From Marivita sp051859345 (lineage in GTDB: Bacteria > Pseudomonadota > Alphaproteobacteria > Rhodobacterales > Rhodobacteraceae), in assembly GCF_051859345.1 (NCBI RefSeq), contig NZ_JBHYFV010000014.1:1-64000 (forward strand): a DNA stretch of 64,000 nt. Direction: 5' to 3'. Of the stretch, positions 34,433-43,096 are shown piece by piece. The position numbers were made by a program, and so were the translations under genes. The notes under the pieces are model-generated. The model was not told the DNA's origin and did no database searches. It worked only from the letters and a program-made list of their open reading frames with translations. Numbering within the stretch: position 1 is the first letter of the stretch; every line of letters begins with the position of its first letter.

Positions 34433-35289
34433 GCCCTCAGCCCCGTCAGGATGGCACGGATCGCCGCGTCGGTGATCTCGCCACCCGCGAACCCGAGGGC
34501 GCGGGCGATCTCGGGCTGGCTCAACCACTCGCGCAGCACGGCGATCGCCAGTTCGTCAGGCCATGTCCGGAACTTTGGCGCCAGAACATTGATAGCGTCC
34601 GACACCGTTGCACCGGGCGCATAGCCCCACCCCTTGCCGATGCCGATCGGTTCGCCGGTCTTTGGATCGATCTCTTTCCAGTTGTCGGGCAGCTTCTTGG
34701 ACGGATCACCACCGAGCCGCTTCGCCGCCGCTTCGGATCGCGCGCCGAGAACGTAGCAGCTGCAGCCCCAGTCATTGACGGGCATGTGTGTGGCCCAGAA
34801 CGGGTGGTCGGGTGTGAGAACCAGCCCGTTCCAGCTCAGATGCGTCAGACGCGGGTTTTCCGAGCCGCCATGCCGGTAGACCCAGAACGGATAGTTGCCC
34901 TTGATCAGCTGCGCGCGGCGGCCGGCAGCGTAGGTGGTGGCCATGTTCGTGCGGTAGATGACCTTTGTGCGCCAATTCTCACCGCCTTGCGTGCCCTCGC
35001 CGGTCCAGCCATGCCAGCCGCGCGTCTCGACGATGTCGCGGAACCTTGCACGGAACTGCTCGATCGTTTCACCGCTGGTGACAGCCGCGTCCACCGCGCC
35101 GCCCAGGTCGGTCAGCAGATCGGCTTGGGTGGCACCCGCGACCATGAAGGCGCGGTCATGGGCTGATTTCTGGATATCGTCCCAGGCACTGGTCGGAACG
35201 AGATTGCCCAGGCGCAGCCTGAAGGCCGCGACCTGTTCCGGGAAGGGCTGGCGGAACAAGCCCGAGATAGTAGAATCGGTTTCGGCCAT
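34429..35289 (-). CDS. Minor head protein (Mu gpF-like, gp30)
   Basis: A 286-residue protein with the Mu F fold: YRTNMATTYAAGRRAQLIKGNYPFW, LTHLSWNGLVLTPDHPFW and NDWGCSCYVLGARS. It assembles at the portal vertex and is ejected or packaged with DNA. The RBS GGGGAA lies 7 nt before the ATG. Confidence 0.85.
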   Translation of the reverse strand: MAETDSTISGLFRQPFPEQVAAFRLRLGNLVPTSAWDDIQKSAHDRAFMVAGATQADLLTDLGGAVDAAVTSGETIEQFRARFRDIVETRGWHGWTGEGTQGGENWRTKVIYRTNMATTYAAGRRAQLIKGNYPFWVYRHGGSENPRLTHLSWNGLVLTPDHPFWATHMPVNDWGCSCYVLGARSEAAAKRLGGDPSKKLPDNWKEIDPKTGEPIGIGKGWGYAPGATVSDAINVLAPKFRTWPDELAIAVLREWLSQPEIARALGFAGGEITDAAIRAILTGLRA

Positions 35290-35302
35290 CTAAAGCTTCC
35301 CC

Positions 35303-35680
35303 ATGAACAAAGATACCAGTGCCGCTTTCTTCGAGTTTCTGCTCGCAACGAGGTGCGATGAAGCGCTAGGCCGAATACAGCCTCGCTTCAACGATGCCCT
35401 AAATCGACTGGCATTGAGCGATACTCTCGAAGCCCAAGCCGTCCTAACATGGCCCGCGGCCACGCGATTTGCCCTCCGCGAGCTATTGGTCTGCTGGTTT
35501 CTCACGAGTGACCTTGTCCAGGACAAGCATTACACCAAGCCATCGATAGATATGAGTGATGAGGCCTACCGAAGAGCGACACTACCCGCGCCGATCGTTG
35601 CCGAAATTCTTCAACGGTCATCCGAGCTTCGATCGCTGTACCAAGCCAGTCGACAATCCGGCTATAAACCTCGAGCCTGA
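35303..35680 (+). CDS. Reverse-oriented moron protein, unknown function
   Basis: A 125-residue open frame on the opposite strand to all surrounding late genes, filling the 426-nt gap between the portal and gpF genes, which touch in Mu. It looks protein-like: helical, mixed composition, with the pair LLVCWFLTSDLVQDKHY. The segment is AT-richer than its neighbours. No good Shine-Dalgarno precedes the ATG. A 73-codon minus-strand frame at 35502-35723 overlaps it and is considered less likely. Confidence 0.42.
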   Translation: MNKDTSAAFFEFLLATRCDEALGRIQPRFNDALNRLALSDTLEAQAVLTWPAATRFALRELLVCWFLTSDLVQDKHYTKPSIDMSDEAYRRATLPAPIVAEILQRSSELRSLYQASRQSGYKPRA

Positions 35681-35715
35681 GCAAACTCACAAACTCGAAT
35701 ACCCGGCCATGTGCC

Positions 35716-37353
35716 TCACGCATTGCTCTCCTCCTCCAGCGCCGCGCGCCCGCCCAGGTCAGCCGCCGCCAGCCCCTGAGCCAGCTCGTCGACAAAGGCG
35801 TCGGTCATGAGGCTCGGAAACGCCGCAAACAGCGCCTCGCGCATTTGCTCCATTGACGTCGCTGCCTCGACAATCGCCTCGATCCGGGCCATAAGATCGG
35901 ACATGTGGGGCTGCATGGCGCGCCCCAGCGTTTCCGCCAAAATCTCATGAGCCGCTGTATTGGCCGCTGAGGGGCCTTCCGCCTGTTCGGCGGCAAGGGG
36001 CCGTTCCGGAGCGACTTGGGTATTAAATGGGTATTTAACGGCGCTCTCAGGTGGGTTTTCGTCCCGACCGGACGGCGGCACTTGCAACCGCGCCGCATAG
36101 ACGGCCGACGGAAGCAGGATATCCTCACCCTTGTTCGGCGCGCGGATGCCGAATTTCTTGCGTACTTCGTCGACAGGAACCGGGAAGCCGACTTCGACAA
36201 GTGGCACGATGCCCTGGCTCCATGCCGCAAGGTCCTCTTCCTCCGGCCGTCCGATATTCAGCGAGGGATAAACTGGCTGGTCGCCGTGGTTCAGCTTGAC
36301 GAACGGAAGCACGAGTTGCTGGGTCAGCAGCGCCGCCAGGTCATTGGCATCGGCGCGCTCGATATCCTCCTGGACCTGCCGATGCTCCTTGCCAGACCCC
36401 AGACCACCAACTTCCGCGTCAGTCGTGGCGGTCTGCCCGATGACAGCCTTGCTGGTCTGCCGGTCAAGCCAGTCGCTTCGGCTCTCGAAGAGATCAGTCC
36501 CGGAGCCAAGGTTCTTGGTCTCGATGAACTCGATCATCATGTCCTGCGGGATGATCGCGGCGCAATCACCTCCGATATCCGCAACCGCCCTGAAGAGGGT
36601 GTTCTGATCTTTCTCGCTTGCCCCCGCGCCGAACTTGCCCACGCGCAGCGGCTGGCCGTAGGTCTGGGTAAAGATCGCCCAGTCGCGCAGCGTGAATGCC
36701 TTGAAGAGCCAGAGCCAGAAAATCACGCGGACAAGTCCCGAGCTGAGCGGCAGGCCGGACATCGCCTGCATGCGCGCAAAGATGAACTTGCCCGACGGGT
36801 AAGGCACCTCGGCACCGCTGTCATCGAGCATGAGCGGTGTCGTCAGATCGACCCGGTCAAACCGGAACCAGCTCGGGTCGCGCCATTCAAGCCGCGACGG
36901 CCACCACTGGCCCGCCGAATAGTCCCAGATGATCTCGGTGTGGCTGTAGCCCTTTCCAACCGCGTCCAGCACATTGAACAGCTCGGTCTGCAACTCACGC
37001 CGTTTGAGCCACTGGCGCAGTTCGTCGGCAATCTCCTCTGCCTTAGCGCTGTCGTCACCAGCCTCGACCGTGATCTCGAGCTGCGACACGCTGCGCTTTC
37101 GCGTCCCGAGGACACCGAGGTAGTGCGGGTCGCGTTGTTCAAGCGTGCGAGCCAGCGCCATGTAGCGCTGCGGGTTGCCCAGGTCGGCCTCGCGCAGGAT
37201 CGCACCGAGGATCAGCGGATCCAGCCCGTCTCCGGGATACGTCGCCACCGGAGACCGCGCGCCGGCCATGGTCGGGGCCGCGAGCTCCTTGGTCAGGACA
37301 CCGCGACTGATCGGCTTGCCGGTGCTATCGTAGATGGTGGGTTTCTTGGCCAT
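35716..37353 (-). CDS. DUF935 portal protein (Mu gp29-like)
   Basis: A 545-residue protein of the Mu portal family, with the N-terminal region (YMALARTLEQRDPHYLGVLGTRKRSV) and central FIFARMQAMSGLPLSSGLVR and FIETKNLGSGTDLF. It forms the dodecameric ring through which DNA is packaged. The ATG at 37351-37353 is used; an in-frame TTG one codon earlier is unlikely. Confidence 0.9.
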   Translation of the reverse strand: MAKKPTIYDSTGKPISRGVLTKELAAPTMAGARSPVATYPGDGLDPLILGAILREADLGNPQRYMALARTLEQRDPHYLGVLGTRKRSVSQLEITVEAGDDSAKAEEIADELRQWLKRRELQTELFNVLDAVGKGYSHTEIIWDYSAGQWWPSRLEWRDPSWFRFDRVDLTTPLMLDDSGAEVPYPSGKFIFARMQAMSGLPLSSGLVRVIFWLWLFKAFTLRDWAIFTQTYGQPLRVGKFGAGASEKDQNTLFRAVADIGGDCAAIIPQDMMIEFIETKNLGSGTDLFESRSDWLDRQTSKAVIGQTATTDAEVGGLGSGKEHRQVQEDIERADANDLAALLTQQLVLPFVKLNHGDQPVYPSLNIGRPEEEDLAAWSQGIVPLVEVGFPVPVDEVRKKFGIRAPNKGEDILLPSAVYAARLQVPPSGRDENPPESAVKYPFNTQVAPERPLAAEQAEGPSAANTAAHEILAETLGRAMQPHMSDLMARIEAIVEAATSMEQMREALFAAFPSLMTDAFVDELAQGLAAADLGGRAALEEESNA

Positions 37354-37366
37354 CAAGGGCGTTCCT

Positions 37367-37624
37367 TCATTTCGTGATGTGGCGGACGGCGCGCATTACG
37401 GCGTCTTCCATGTGCGTCATCGCCAGGGACAGGTCGCGGCTGGCCATGCGCTCGGCCTCCGGATCGGTCCCGCCAATCTCGTGAAGGAAGGCGATGAACT
37501 CCGCGCCGCGCTGCTTGACGATATCGACCTGAGCCTTCTCGGCGTCGGTCAGAACGCGGTAGTGCTGCTTCGTCGAGTTGTTGACGGTGCGGGCGTCGGA
37601 GGTGCTTTTGACGAAGTCGGTCAT
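37367..37624 (-). CDS. Acb2/Tad1-like small protein (candidate anti-CBASS sponge)
   Basis: An 85-residue helical protein. Residues about 20-85 follow the Acb2/Tad1 hairpin pattern: HYRVLTDAEKAQVDIVKQRG, then a loop, then ERMASRDLSLAMTHMEDAVMRAVRH. Known Acb2 proteins form hexamers that bind cyclic nucleotides and block CBASS and related defence. It sits between portal and small membrane genes, apart from the overlap chain. The family call rests on pattern, not on a search. Confidence 0.55.
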   Translation of the reverse strand: MTDFVKSTSDARTVNNSTKQHYRVLTDAEKAQVDIVKQRGAEFIAFLHEIGGTDPEAERMASRDLSLAMTHMEDAVMRAVRHITK

Positions 37625-37634
37625 GTTGATCCCT

Positions 37635-37769
37635 TCAGTCGATCATGAAGAGCGCAGCGATGGTGGCGAGAATGCCCGTCACAAACCCACGCTCGAATTG
37701 TCGGGGCAGTGTGGCCCCGATCCAAATGCCAACAACCACCGCCGGCAGAAGCCAAAGCCAGTGGATCAT
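37635..37769 (-). CDS. Small membrane protein
   Basis: A 44-residue protein with two hydrophobic segments (WLWLLPAVVVGIWIG and TGILATIAALFM). The ATG at 37767-37769 shares its A with the upstream stop (TGATG). The function is unknown; possibly an envelope or spanin-like helper. Confidence 0.6.
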   Translation of the reverse strand: MIHWLWLLPAVVVGIWIGATLPRQFERGFVTGILATIAALFMID

Positions 37770-37993
37770 CACCAGTTCTCCTCGTTGGTCAGCCCTTCGC
37801 CGATCACGGCGTCCACCTGGACACAGGCGATGCGCGGATTGTCGGTCACGATGTCCAGCGCCATCTGGTCGGCGGTCTCTCGCGTGAAATGCACGCTGCC
37901 ATTGCCGCCCCGGTAGAAGTTGAGCCAGAGCTTGTGCGTCCGTTCCAAGGTGTCCTCAACCGATCTGAACTCGATGTCGTCTTCCCAAGCCAT
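37769..37993 (-). CDS. Small phage protein of unknown function
   Basis: A 74-residue soluble protein starting MAWEDDIEF and ending GLTNEENW. It has TGATG junctions with both the terminase gene and the next small gene. No family was recognised. Confidence 0.6.
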   Translation of the reverse strand: MAWEDDIEFRSVEDTLERTHKLWLNFYRGGNGSVHFTRETADQMALDIVTDNPRIACVQVDAVIGEGLTNEENW

Positions 37994-39642
37994 CAGATAA
38001 TCCCCCTGCCGCCGCGCGGTGTGCCGAGCGGTGGTCGCCACCAGCCCTTTGTGTTCGGATCAAGTCGGGCGCTGTCGAACCCAGCCGATTGGCTGGCCCG
38101 TGATTGGCCTCTGTAACCTTCGTGGGACACGTGATCCTGTCGGCTGGCGAACCACGCCAGCGCGCAGGCCACCGCGCTGTCACCATGGCGGTTGAACCCG
38201 TCCGAGCCTTTGAACCGGAAATCCTTGGGCACACGGATCAGGCCGTCCACGTATTGCAGCGCCTGGTGGTCGCTCAGAATGTCGGCATGTTCGGGCAGGA
38301 CAATCGTCTTATCGCCGAACGCCTCGATGTAGGGCGGCATCTCCAGCTCGTACCAGGCGCGGCTCAGCGACACCTCGACGATCCGACTGCCATAGCGCTG
38401 CGCCGCGACCTCGGCGAGGTAGGCACCGTTCCCGGTCTTGTCCATCGCACCCTTGGTGAAGTTCGGCACCCGGTCCAGCAGGTAGAACAGGACGTCGCGC
38501 TGCACCTCGAAGGGCATGTTGCGCAGCTCGAGGATCAGCTTCGTCTCGCGGACGAGCACCTCGGTCTCCTCGTAGATCACGATGTCGGTCACGTCGCCGT
38601 TGCGGGCGAAGTCCTCGCCCATGAAGTGCTTGCGGTTCTCGTTCAGGGTTTTCAACACCGGCTTCAGGTGGGTGTCACACCACTCTTTAACCCGTCGTTT
38701 GCGCTCTTCCTCGGGCGCATCCTTCAGCTTGTCCTCGGCGGTCCAATTGAGGAACGGGATGCCGACGCGCATCACGCTTTCGATCTGGACGCGGGTCAGC
38801 GCGGCGCCTTCCATGTCGGACGGGATCGCGTCGAGCTCTTGCTGCATCTTGGCGGTGCGCCCGCCGTAAGAGCCCCTGATCTGCGCTTCCCAGGCGACCT
38901 CGGCCTCTGGTGTCCATTCCGTGCCCTTCATCAGGCAGACGCGCTTGTAGAGCCCGTTCTCCACCGCCAGCCCGAACGGGATGTGATGGACCTTGAAGGG
39001 GTTCTTGCCGGCCAGCGCCTCTCGGATCAGTTCGTTGAACGGATTGAGCCGACCGTTATGGGTCGAGATAACGCGCACCTTGCCGCCCCAGATCAGCAGG
39101 GCGTTCACCGCGTCGATCACTTCGCGCACGTCCTTGTGGAACGCCGCCTCGTCGATCACCACGACACCCTGAAGACCCCGGATGTTGGCCGGGTTCGAGG
39201 ACAGCGCCTCGATCCGGAAGCCGGACCGGAAGGTGATCCGGTAGGCCGTGATGTCGCGCGACGTGCCGTCTTCGCGCTCATCCTTGAACACGAACTCCTC
39301 GATCGGGTGCAACTCCCCGGCGATGGTCTGGGCGAACTTGGCGACATAGCCGATGAATTCGCGGCCCTTGTCCTTGGTGTCACCGATGTAAAAGACGTTC
39401 TGTCCACCGGCGCTGCGCTTGGCCGCCGCGATCAGCGTATCGTCCAGCGCTTCGGCAAACGTGATGCCCGTGCGGCGACCCTTTTCGGCGATCTTCAGAT
39501 CGGATGTGTCCTCCAGCCATTCTGCCTGGTGGCGCATCAGGATGCCATCGGCCAGCGGGTCGAGACCGTCGGGGATTTCGGCCCCGCGCGGCAGGTCCTT
39601 CGGCAGCTCGTCAGGATTGCGGGAGAGGACGGCGGTCTGCAT
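37993..39642 (-). CDS. Terminase large subunit (Mu gp28-like)
   Basis: A 549-residue packaging motor. The Walker A-like segment EKGRRTGIT is at about residues 53-61 and Walker B VVVIDEAAF at about 160-168. The C-terminal part carries the RNase H-like nuclease. It packages DNA into the prohead, in Mu-type phages with flanking host DNA. The ATG at 39640-39642 is preferred to an upstream GTG because of the TGATG junction. Confidence 0.9.
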   Translation of the reverse strand: MQTAVLSRNPDELPKDLPRGAEIPDGLDPLADGILMRHQAEWLEDTSDLKIAEKGRRTGITFAEALDDTLIAAAKRSAGGQNVFYIGDTKDKGREFIGYVAKFAQTIAGELHPIEEFVFKDEREDGTSRDITAYRITFRSGFRIEALSSNPANIRGLQGVVVIDEAAFHKDVREVIDAVNALLIWGGKVRVISTHNGRLNPFNELIREALAGKNPFKVHHIPFGLAVENGLYKRVCLMKGTEWTPEAEVAWEAQIRGSYGGRTAKMQQELDAIPSDMEGAALTRVQIESVMRVGIPFLNWTAEDKLKDAPEEERKRRVKEWCDTHLKPVLKTLNENRKHFMGEDFARNGDVTDIVIYEETEVLVRETKLILELRNMPFEVQRDVLFYLLDRVPNFTKGAMDKTGNGAYLAEVAAQRYGSRIVEVSLSRAWYELEMPPYIEAFGDKTIVLPEHADILSDHQALQYVDGLIRVPKDFRFKGSDGFNRHGDSAVACALAWFASRQDHVSHEGYRGQSRASQSAGFDSARLDPNTKGWWRPPLGTPRGGRGII

Positions 39643-39893
39643 CACAGATCATCCCCGTTGCGGTACCGCTCGAAGCGCAGCGCCTCGTTCTCGGCCGCGC
39701 GTTCCAGGTCTGCGCACTTGGCCTCCAGTTCCGTGATCTTGCGGTCGCGCTCCTGAAGATCGGTTGCCGCCAGGCGCAGCGCATCACGCGCGCGGCTCAA
39801 CGAGCCGCGCATGCTGTTCACGTTGAAGCCGCGTTTGTTGATCAGGTCCGACTGCGCTTGAAGGTCGTTGGCAATCTCATTCAGGCTGGCCAT
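39642..39893 (-). CDS. Coiled-coil phage protein
   Basis: An 83-residue, mostly alpha-helical protein (RKITELEAKCADLERAAE is a clear heptad region). It precedes terminase with a TGATG junction. It may assist DNA packaging, but no family is recognised. Confidence 0.6.
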   Translation of the reverse strand: MASLNEIANDLQAQSDLINKRGFNVNSMRGSLSRARDALRLAATDLQERDRKITELEAKCADLERAAENEALRFERYRNGDDL

Positions 39894-40057
39894 CAGAACA
39901 CCGCCTGGACAATCGCATCGACAAGGGCTCCACCCGTCAACAGAACGCCGATGCAGAAGACCGCGAACCCGACATTGCCCCGCTCCGTGAAGGCCGAATT
40001 GAACAGGATGATCAGCCCGATCAACATGGTAAAGATGCCTGCGAATGCCGTGATCAT
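39893..40057 (-). CDS. Small two-helix membrane protein
   Basis: A 54-residue protein beginning MITAFAGIFTMLIGLIILF with a second hydrophobic helix (VGFAVFCIGVLLTGGAL). Its start overlaps the previous stop (ATGA) and its stop overlaps the next start (TGATG), which supports reality. Function unknown. Confidence 0.6.
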   Translation of the reverse strand: MITAFAGIFTMLIGLIILFNSAFTERGNVGFAVFCIGVLLTGGALVDAIVQAVF

Positions 40058-40290
40058 GACCCGCCTCCATTAAAGGCGGCAAAGATCAGTAGCAGGACAG
40101 AAATCAGGAAAGGAGCCGACAACACCAGTCCACCCAGCGCCGTTTCAAACGCCCAGTGACCACCTCGCGCAAATTGAACACCACCTTGTTGCAGCATCTT
40201 TCCAGCAAGGATTGGAAGCACTGACATTGCCAAAAAGGCATAGGCAGGTCCCGAGACCGTCAACGATACCTCGGTCGTCAATGGTTCCAT
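40054..40290 (-). CDS. Small two-helix membrane protein
   Basis: A 78-residue protein with two membrane helices (FLAMSVLPILAGKML and LGGLVLSAPFLISVLLLIF). The ATG at 40288-40290 shares its A with the DUF6527 gene's TGA. The role is unknown; an accessory to lysis is possible. Confidence 0.6.
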   Translation of the reverse strand: MEPLTTEVSLTVSGPAYAFLAMSVLPILAGKMLQQGGVQFARGGHWAFETALGGLVLSAPFLISVLLLIFAAFNGGGS

Positions 40291-40589
40291 CAACAGGCAC
40301 TCCAATAGCCATCTGTCAGCCAGCCATGCCAGCCGCAGGGCTTCTGGTTGATGGACGGTCTCAGCGTCGGGTTCTCGGCATTGCCATTCCAGTTCCAGCT
40401 GGGGCCGGTGATCGGCTTGTGTTCTTCTCCGACAGTGATCCGGGCGAGGTAGCCGCAGCCGCAGGGACACCAGAACAGCATCGTGCGCAGGCGCTCCTTT
40501 GCCGGATCCTCGGAAAGCCAAACCGATCCCGGTGTCTGGGCTTCGAAGTGCTTGGTGCGGTCGAGGTAGAGGATGGCCCGCAGGGTCAT
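40290..40589 (-). CDS. DUF6527 family protein
   Basis: A 99-residue protein with a CPCGCGY cysteine cluster and the signature TGPSWNWNGNAENPTLRPSI, typical of DUF6527. It may bind a metal. It overlaps the DUF3486 stop (ATGA). Function unknown. Confidence 0.72.
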   Translation of the reverse strand: MTLRAILYLDRTKHFEAQTPGSVWLSEDPAKERLRTMLFWCPCGCGYLARITVGEEHKPITGPSWNWNGNAENPTLRPSINQKPCGWHGWLTDGYWSAC

Positions 40590-41167
40590 GATCGTACCCC
40601 GAGGAAGCCATTGCGCATCCGGGCGATCACCTCGTCGCCGAGGCCCGCCTCGGTGATGACAGCCTCGAACCGATCTTCGGCCTCGGTCTGTGCGGCCTCG
40701 CGCGCCTCCTTGGCGATCCGGGCCCGTTCATCGGCCACAAGCTTTTCGCGCATGCCGGAAGAACTCATGACGTCCTTCATCAAGCGCCCGAGAAAGTGCA
40801 ACTCCTGCGGATTGATCTCCTCGCCGGTCTTCATCATCTGGGACTGCATGACCTTGAACGCCAGCGTGGTGATCATCTGGAAGAGCACGTTGTGGCGCTG
40901 CGCTTCTTCCTCCAACCCGTTGTCGTTCATCCAGTCGGCCGCCCAGGCGGAGGCCTCGTCCTGGAACTTCACGAACTCGGCGTATTCCTGGCCATAGGCA
41001 TGCAGTGCGGACTTGCCGATGCGCAGCTGCTGACCGGCCTCTTCAAGCCGCCAGTTCAGGTCCTCGGCCAGCTCCTCGTAGCCGCCAAAGCCGCGCTTCT
41101 TGAGCTCTTCCTGGAGGAACTGTTTGAACTCGGCCGGGAGCAGATCGACCTTGCGGGGCGGGGGCAT
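40586..41167 (-). CDS. DUF3486 protein (Mu gp27-like, terminase small subunit position)
   Basis: A 193-residue helical protein with the N-terminal signature KVDLLPAEFKQFLQEEL and a helix-turn-helix-like region (EELAEDLNWRLEEAGQQLRIGKSALHAY). In Mu-like phages it probably recognises phage DNA for packaging. It starts 3 nt after the gp26-like gene. Confidence 0.85.
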   Translation of the reverse strand: MPPPRKVDLLPAEFKQFLQEELKKRGFGGYEELAEDLNWRLEEAGQQLRIGKSALHAYGQEYAEFVKFQDEASAWAADWMNDNGLEEEAQRHNVLFQMITTLAFKVMQSQMMKTGEEINPQELHFLGRLMKDVMSSSGMREKLVADERARIAKEAREAAQTEAEDRFEAVITEAGLGDEVIARMRNGFLGVRS

Positions 41168-41170
41168 GGC

Positions 41171-41473
41171 TCAGACCCCCGGAATGTCGCGGGCGATACC
41201 GTCGTCACGGTCCTCGCGGCGCGCGATGCGCAGGCCGGACGCCGTGGCGATCGCGACCACTGTCTCGTTGCCTGACAACGTGACGTAGCCCTTGGTCTCC
41301 AGCCAGCGCAGATCACCAACCACATCCTTGAAATATGCCGACACGCCATCCGGAGTGCTGTTGATCACATGCACAAGGATGTCGGCGTTGGACGTGTATT
41401 CGCGCGACTTCTCGAGGAAGTCGAGAATGATCGCTCGGCGGATCGTGGCGAGCTTTTGTTCGTAGGCGGTCAT
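41171..41473 (-). CDS. Mu gp26-like protein (VpaChn25_0724 family)
   Basis: A 100-residue protein with a winged-helix appearance (RRAIILDFLEKSREYTSNADILVHVINS then LRWLETKGYVTL). It sits between the gp25-like and gp27-like genes as in Mu. It probably assists packaging initiation or DNA recognition; the role is unproved. Confidence 0.78.
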   Translation of the reverse strand: MTAYEQKLATIRRAIILDFLEKSREYTSNADILVHVINSTPDGVSAYFKDVVGDLRWLETKGYVTLSGNETVVAIATASGLRIARREDRDDGIARDIPGV

Positions 41474-41808
41474 CTGCTGTCCCTCAAATGGTCTTCATGG
41501 CGGGTGACCGAGTTCTCCAGTCGCTCCATGCTTTTCGCCATGCTGTGCATCGTCGCCGTCATCGCCTTCATGTCGCCGCCCATGTCGGCCAGCAGAAGGC
41601 GCAGGTCAGTGACCTCGTCCTTGCCCGGCATCTGCTTGAACTCGGTCTCAAGATTGGAAATGCGTTCCTGCAACCGGTTCATCCGTTGGGTGCCATCATG
41701 AAAGCGCTGGTCGACATCGGTGCGACGGTTCACGAAAAAGGCATAAACACCCACGGCAACCGAGATCAGCAGCGCCAGAGCGTCGAGAAAGAGCTTGGGG
41801 TCGATCAT
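41470..41808 (-). CDS. DUF2730 protein (Mu gp25-like)
   Basis: A 112-residue protein with one N-terminal membrane helix (FLDALALLISVAVGVYAFFV) and a long coiled coil. In many Mu-like phages it follows holin and may be a spanin or lysis accessory. ATG at 41806-41808; a GTG directly before it is possible. Confidence 0.78.
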   Translation of the reverse strand: MIDPKLFLDALALLISVAVGVYAFFVNRRTDVDQRFHDGTQRMNRLQERISNLETEFKQMPGKDEVTDLRLLLADMGGDMKAMTATMHSMAKSMERLENSVTRHEDHLRDSR

Positions 41809-41842
41809 CACAGCGGATCGCCCTCAGATGAGATAAGTGTGT

Positions 41843-42409
41843 TCATGATGTCCTCTTCGGGGATCTGGTGGACCGCCATTCCTCGAGAGCGGCGTTTGGG
41901 GGTGAAGTGTCGTTGTCCGGATCAGCATCCGGGACCGGCGGAAGCGGCTCGTCGGGGATCGTCTCTGCAGCGGCGCGGATCACTTCGCGGGTCTCGGTGT
42001 TACGGCGGAAGTGATGTGTCTCGCGCGCCCCGAAATAGAAGGCGACGACCGCTCCGAGGATCCACCAAAGCTGATCCGGCACGGTGGCGAACGCGCCCAT
42101 CACCTCCGAGAAGGTGGCGGGATCGGCCCACGCCTGGAAGAAGAGCCAAAGCGTCATGAGGGCCATGACAGGACGTGGCAGGCGGTTGAGGCTGTCGACG
42201 AAGCGATCGAACCAGCCCGTGCGGACGTGGTTGAATTCGGCCGCAAACTGGGCAAGCGCTGCAGCACGCGCCGAAGCGTCCAGCTCCATTCGCTTCGTCT
42301 TGTTCTCGGTGAACACCTCGACCACACCGGTCGCGGCCTCGGCCAGCGACGTGACCGGGGCCTTGCCTGAATTCCCGAAACCCAAAAGCCTGCCCAACCA
42401 GCCGAACAT
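41843..42409 (-). CDS. 3-TM holin (GTA-holin type)
   Basis: A 188-residue membrane protein with helices near residues 73-92 and 108-128 plus a weaker N-terminal one, and the conserved FNHVRTGWFDRFVDSLNRLPRPVMALMTLW region of GTA_holin_3TM proteins. It forms the lysis lesion that releases the endolysin. ATG at 42407-42409 (TGATG junction). Confidence 0.8.
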   Translation of the reverse strand: MFGWLGRLLGFGNSGKAPVTSLAEAATGVVEVFTENKTKRMELDASARAAALAQFAAEFNHVRTGWFDRFVDSLNRLPRPVMALMTLWLFFQAWADPATFSEVMGAFATVPDQLWWILGAVVAFYFGARETHHFRRNTETREVIRAAAETIPDEPLPPVPDADPDNDTSPPNAALEEWRSTRSPKRTS

Positions 42410-43023
42410 CAGCCCCACCTTTCGGTGCGGGCGCGGTGCTGAACCTGCGTCAGGTGGTACTTGGGCGAGATGAACTCTTCGGCGCGGGTGATCCAGCCAC
42501 CCTTGCCACCGTTGCGGCTGCGGGCGTATTTGCGGGACGCGGCACGGGCATCGGCGAGCCGGTAGTAGTAGTCCCGCCGCGCAATCCCGTAGGCATCAAC
42601 CAGGAACTCACCCGCCTCGTCCTGTGCCGCAAAGGCAGTACGGATCGTTTGCGGGCCGATCGCTCCGTCAACGGCGATGTCATAGCCCATATCCATGAAC
42701 AGCTGCTGGAGCAGCTTGACCGCTCGGCTTGGCCCTGCGTTCACCGCCATGTCGAAAACAGTGGCTTGCAGGGGGTCCGGCAGATCGTCGATCCGGGGTT
42801 TCTCGAAATAATGCGCGACGAAGATATCGACCGCATGGTCGCGTGTCAGGGCGCGCACGTCGCGTGTGTCCACGTCGCCGTCGCCGTCAAGGTCCATTCC
42901 CAGCCGACGCATCGTGTGGATCGTGACGCCGTAATTGGTTGCGCCGCCCGGATCGTCCGGATCGTTCACGTAGCCGCCTTCGCGGGCCACAATCTCTTCG
43001 GCAATCTGGCGGACAGATGTCAT
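42409..43023 (-). CDS. Endolysin, N-acetylmuramidase (GH108) with peptidoglycan-binding domain
   Basis: A 204-residue lysozyme. The catalytic Glu lies in EIVAREGGYVNDPDDPGGATNYGVT at the N-terminus. A DLDGDGDVDTRD calcium-type loop follows at about residues 45-56. The C-terminal half is the PG_binding_3 domain. It digests peptidoglycan at lysis. The ATG at 43021-43023 is chosen because of GAGG upstream. The late-promoter-like motif lies 73 nt before it. Confidence 0.9.
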   Translation of the reverse strand: MTSVRQIAEEIVAREGGYVNDPDDPGGATNYGVTIHTMRRLGMDLDGDGDVDTRDVRALTRDHAVDIFVAHYFEKPRIDDLPDPLQATVFDMAVNAGPSRAVKLLQQLFMDMGYDIAVDGAIGPQTIRTAFAAQDEAGEFLVDAYGIARRDYYYRLADARAASRKYARSRNGGKGGWITRAEEFISPKYHLTQVQHRARTERWG

Positions 43024-43096
43024 GGGGAGCCTCGCTGCTGTCACGCGCCCGGATGTCCGAGGCGCTGCGCATGCAGCATGGCAAAAATCCCGTGCC

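Noticed and set aside
35502..35723. A 73-codon minus-strand frame after the portal gene with GGAGGAG upstream
   Set aside because: The apparent ribosome site is formed by the portal's Glu codons, and the C-terminal translation looks out of frame. Kept only as an alternative to the plus-strand gene at 35303.
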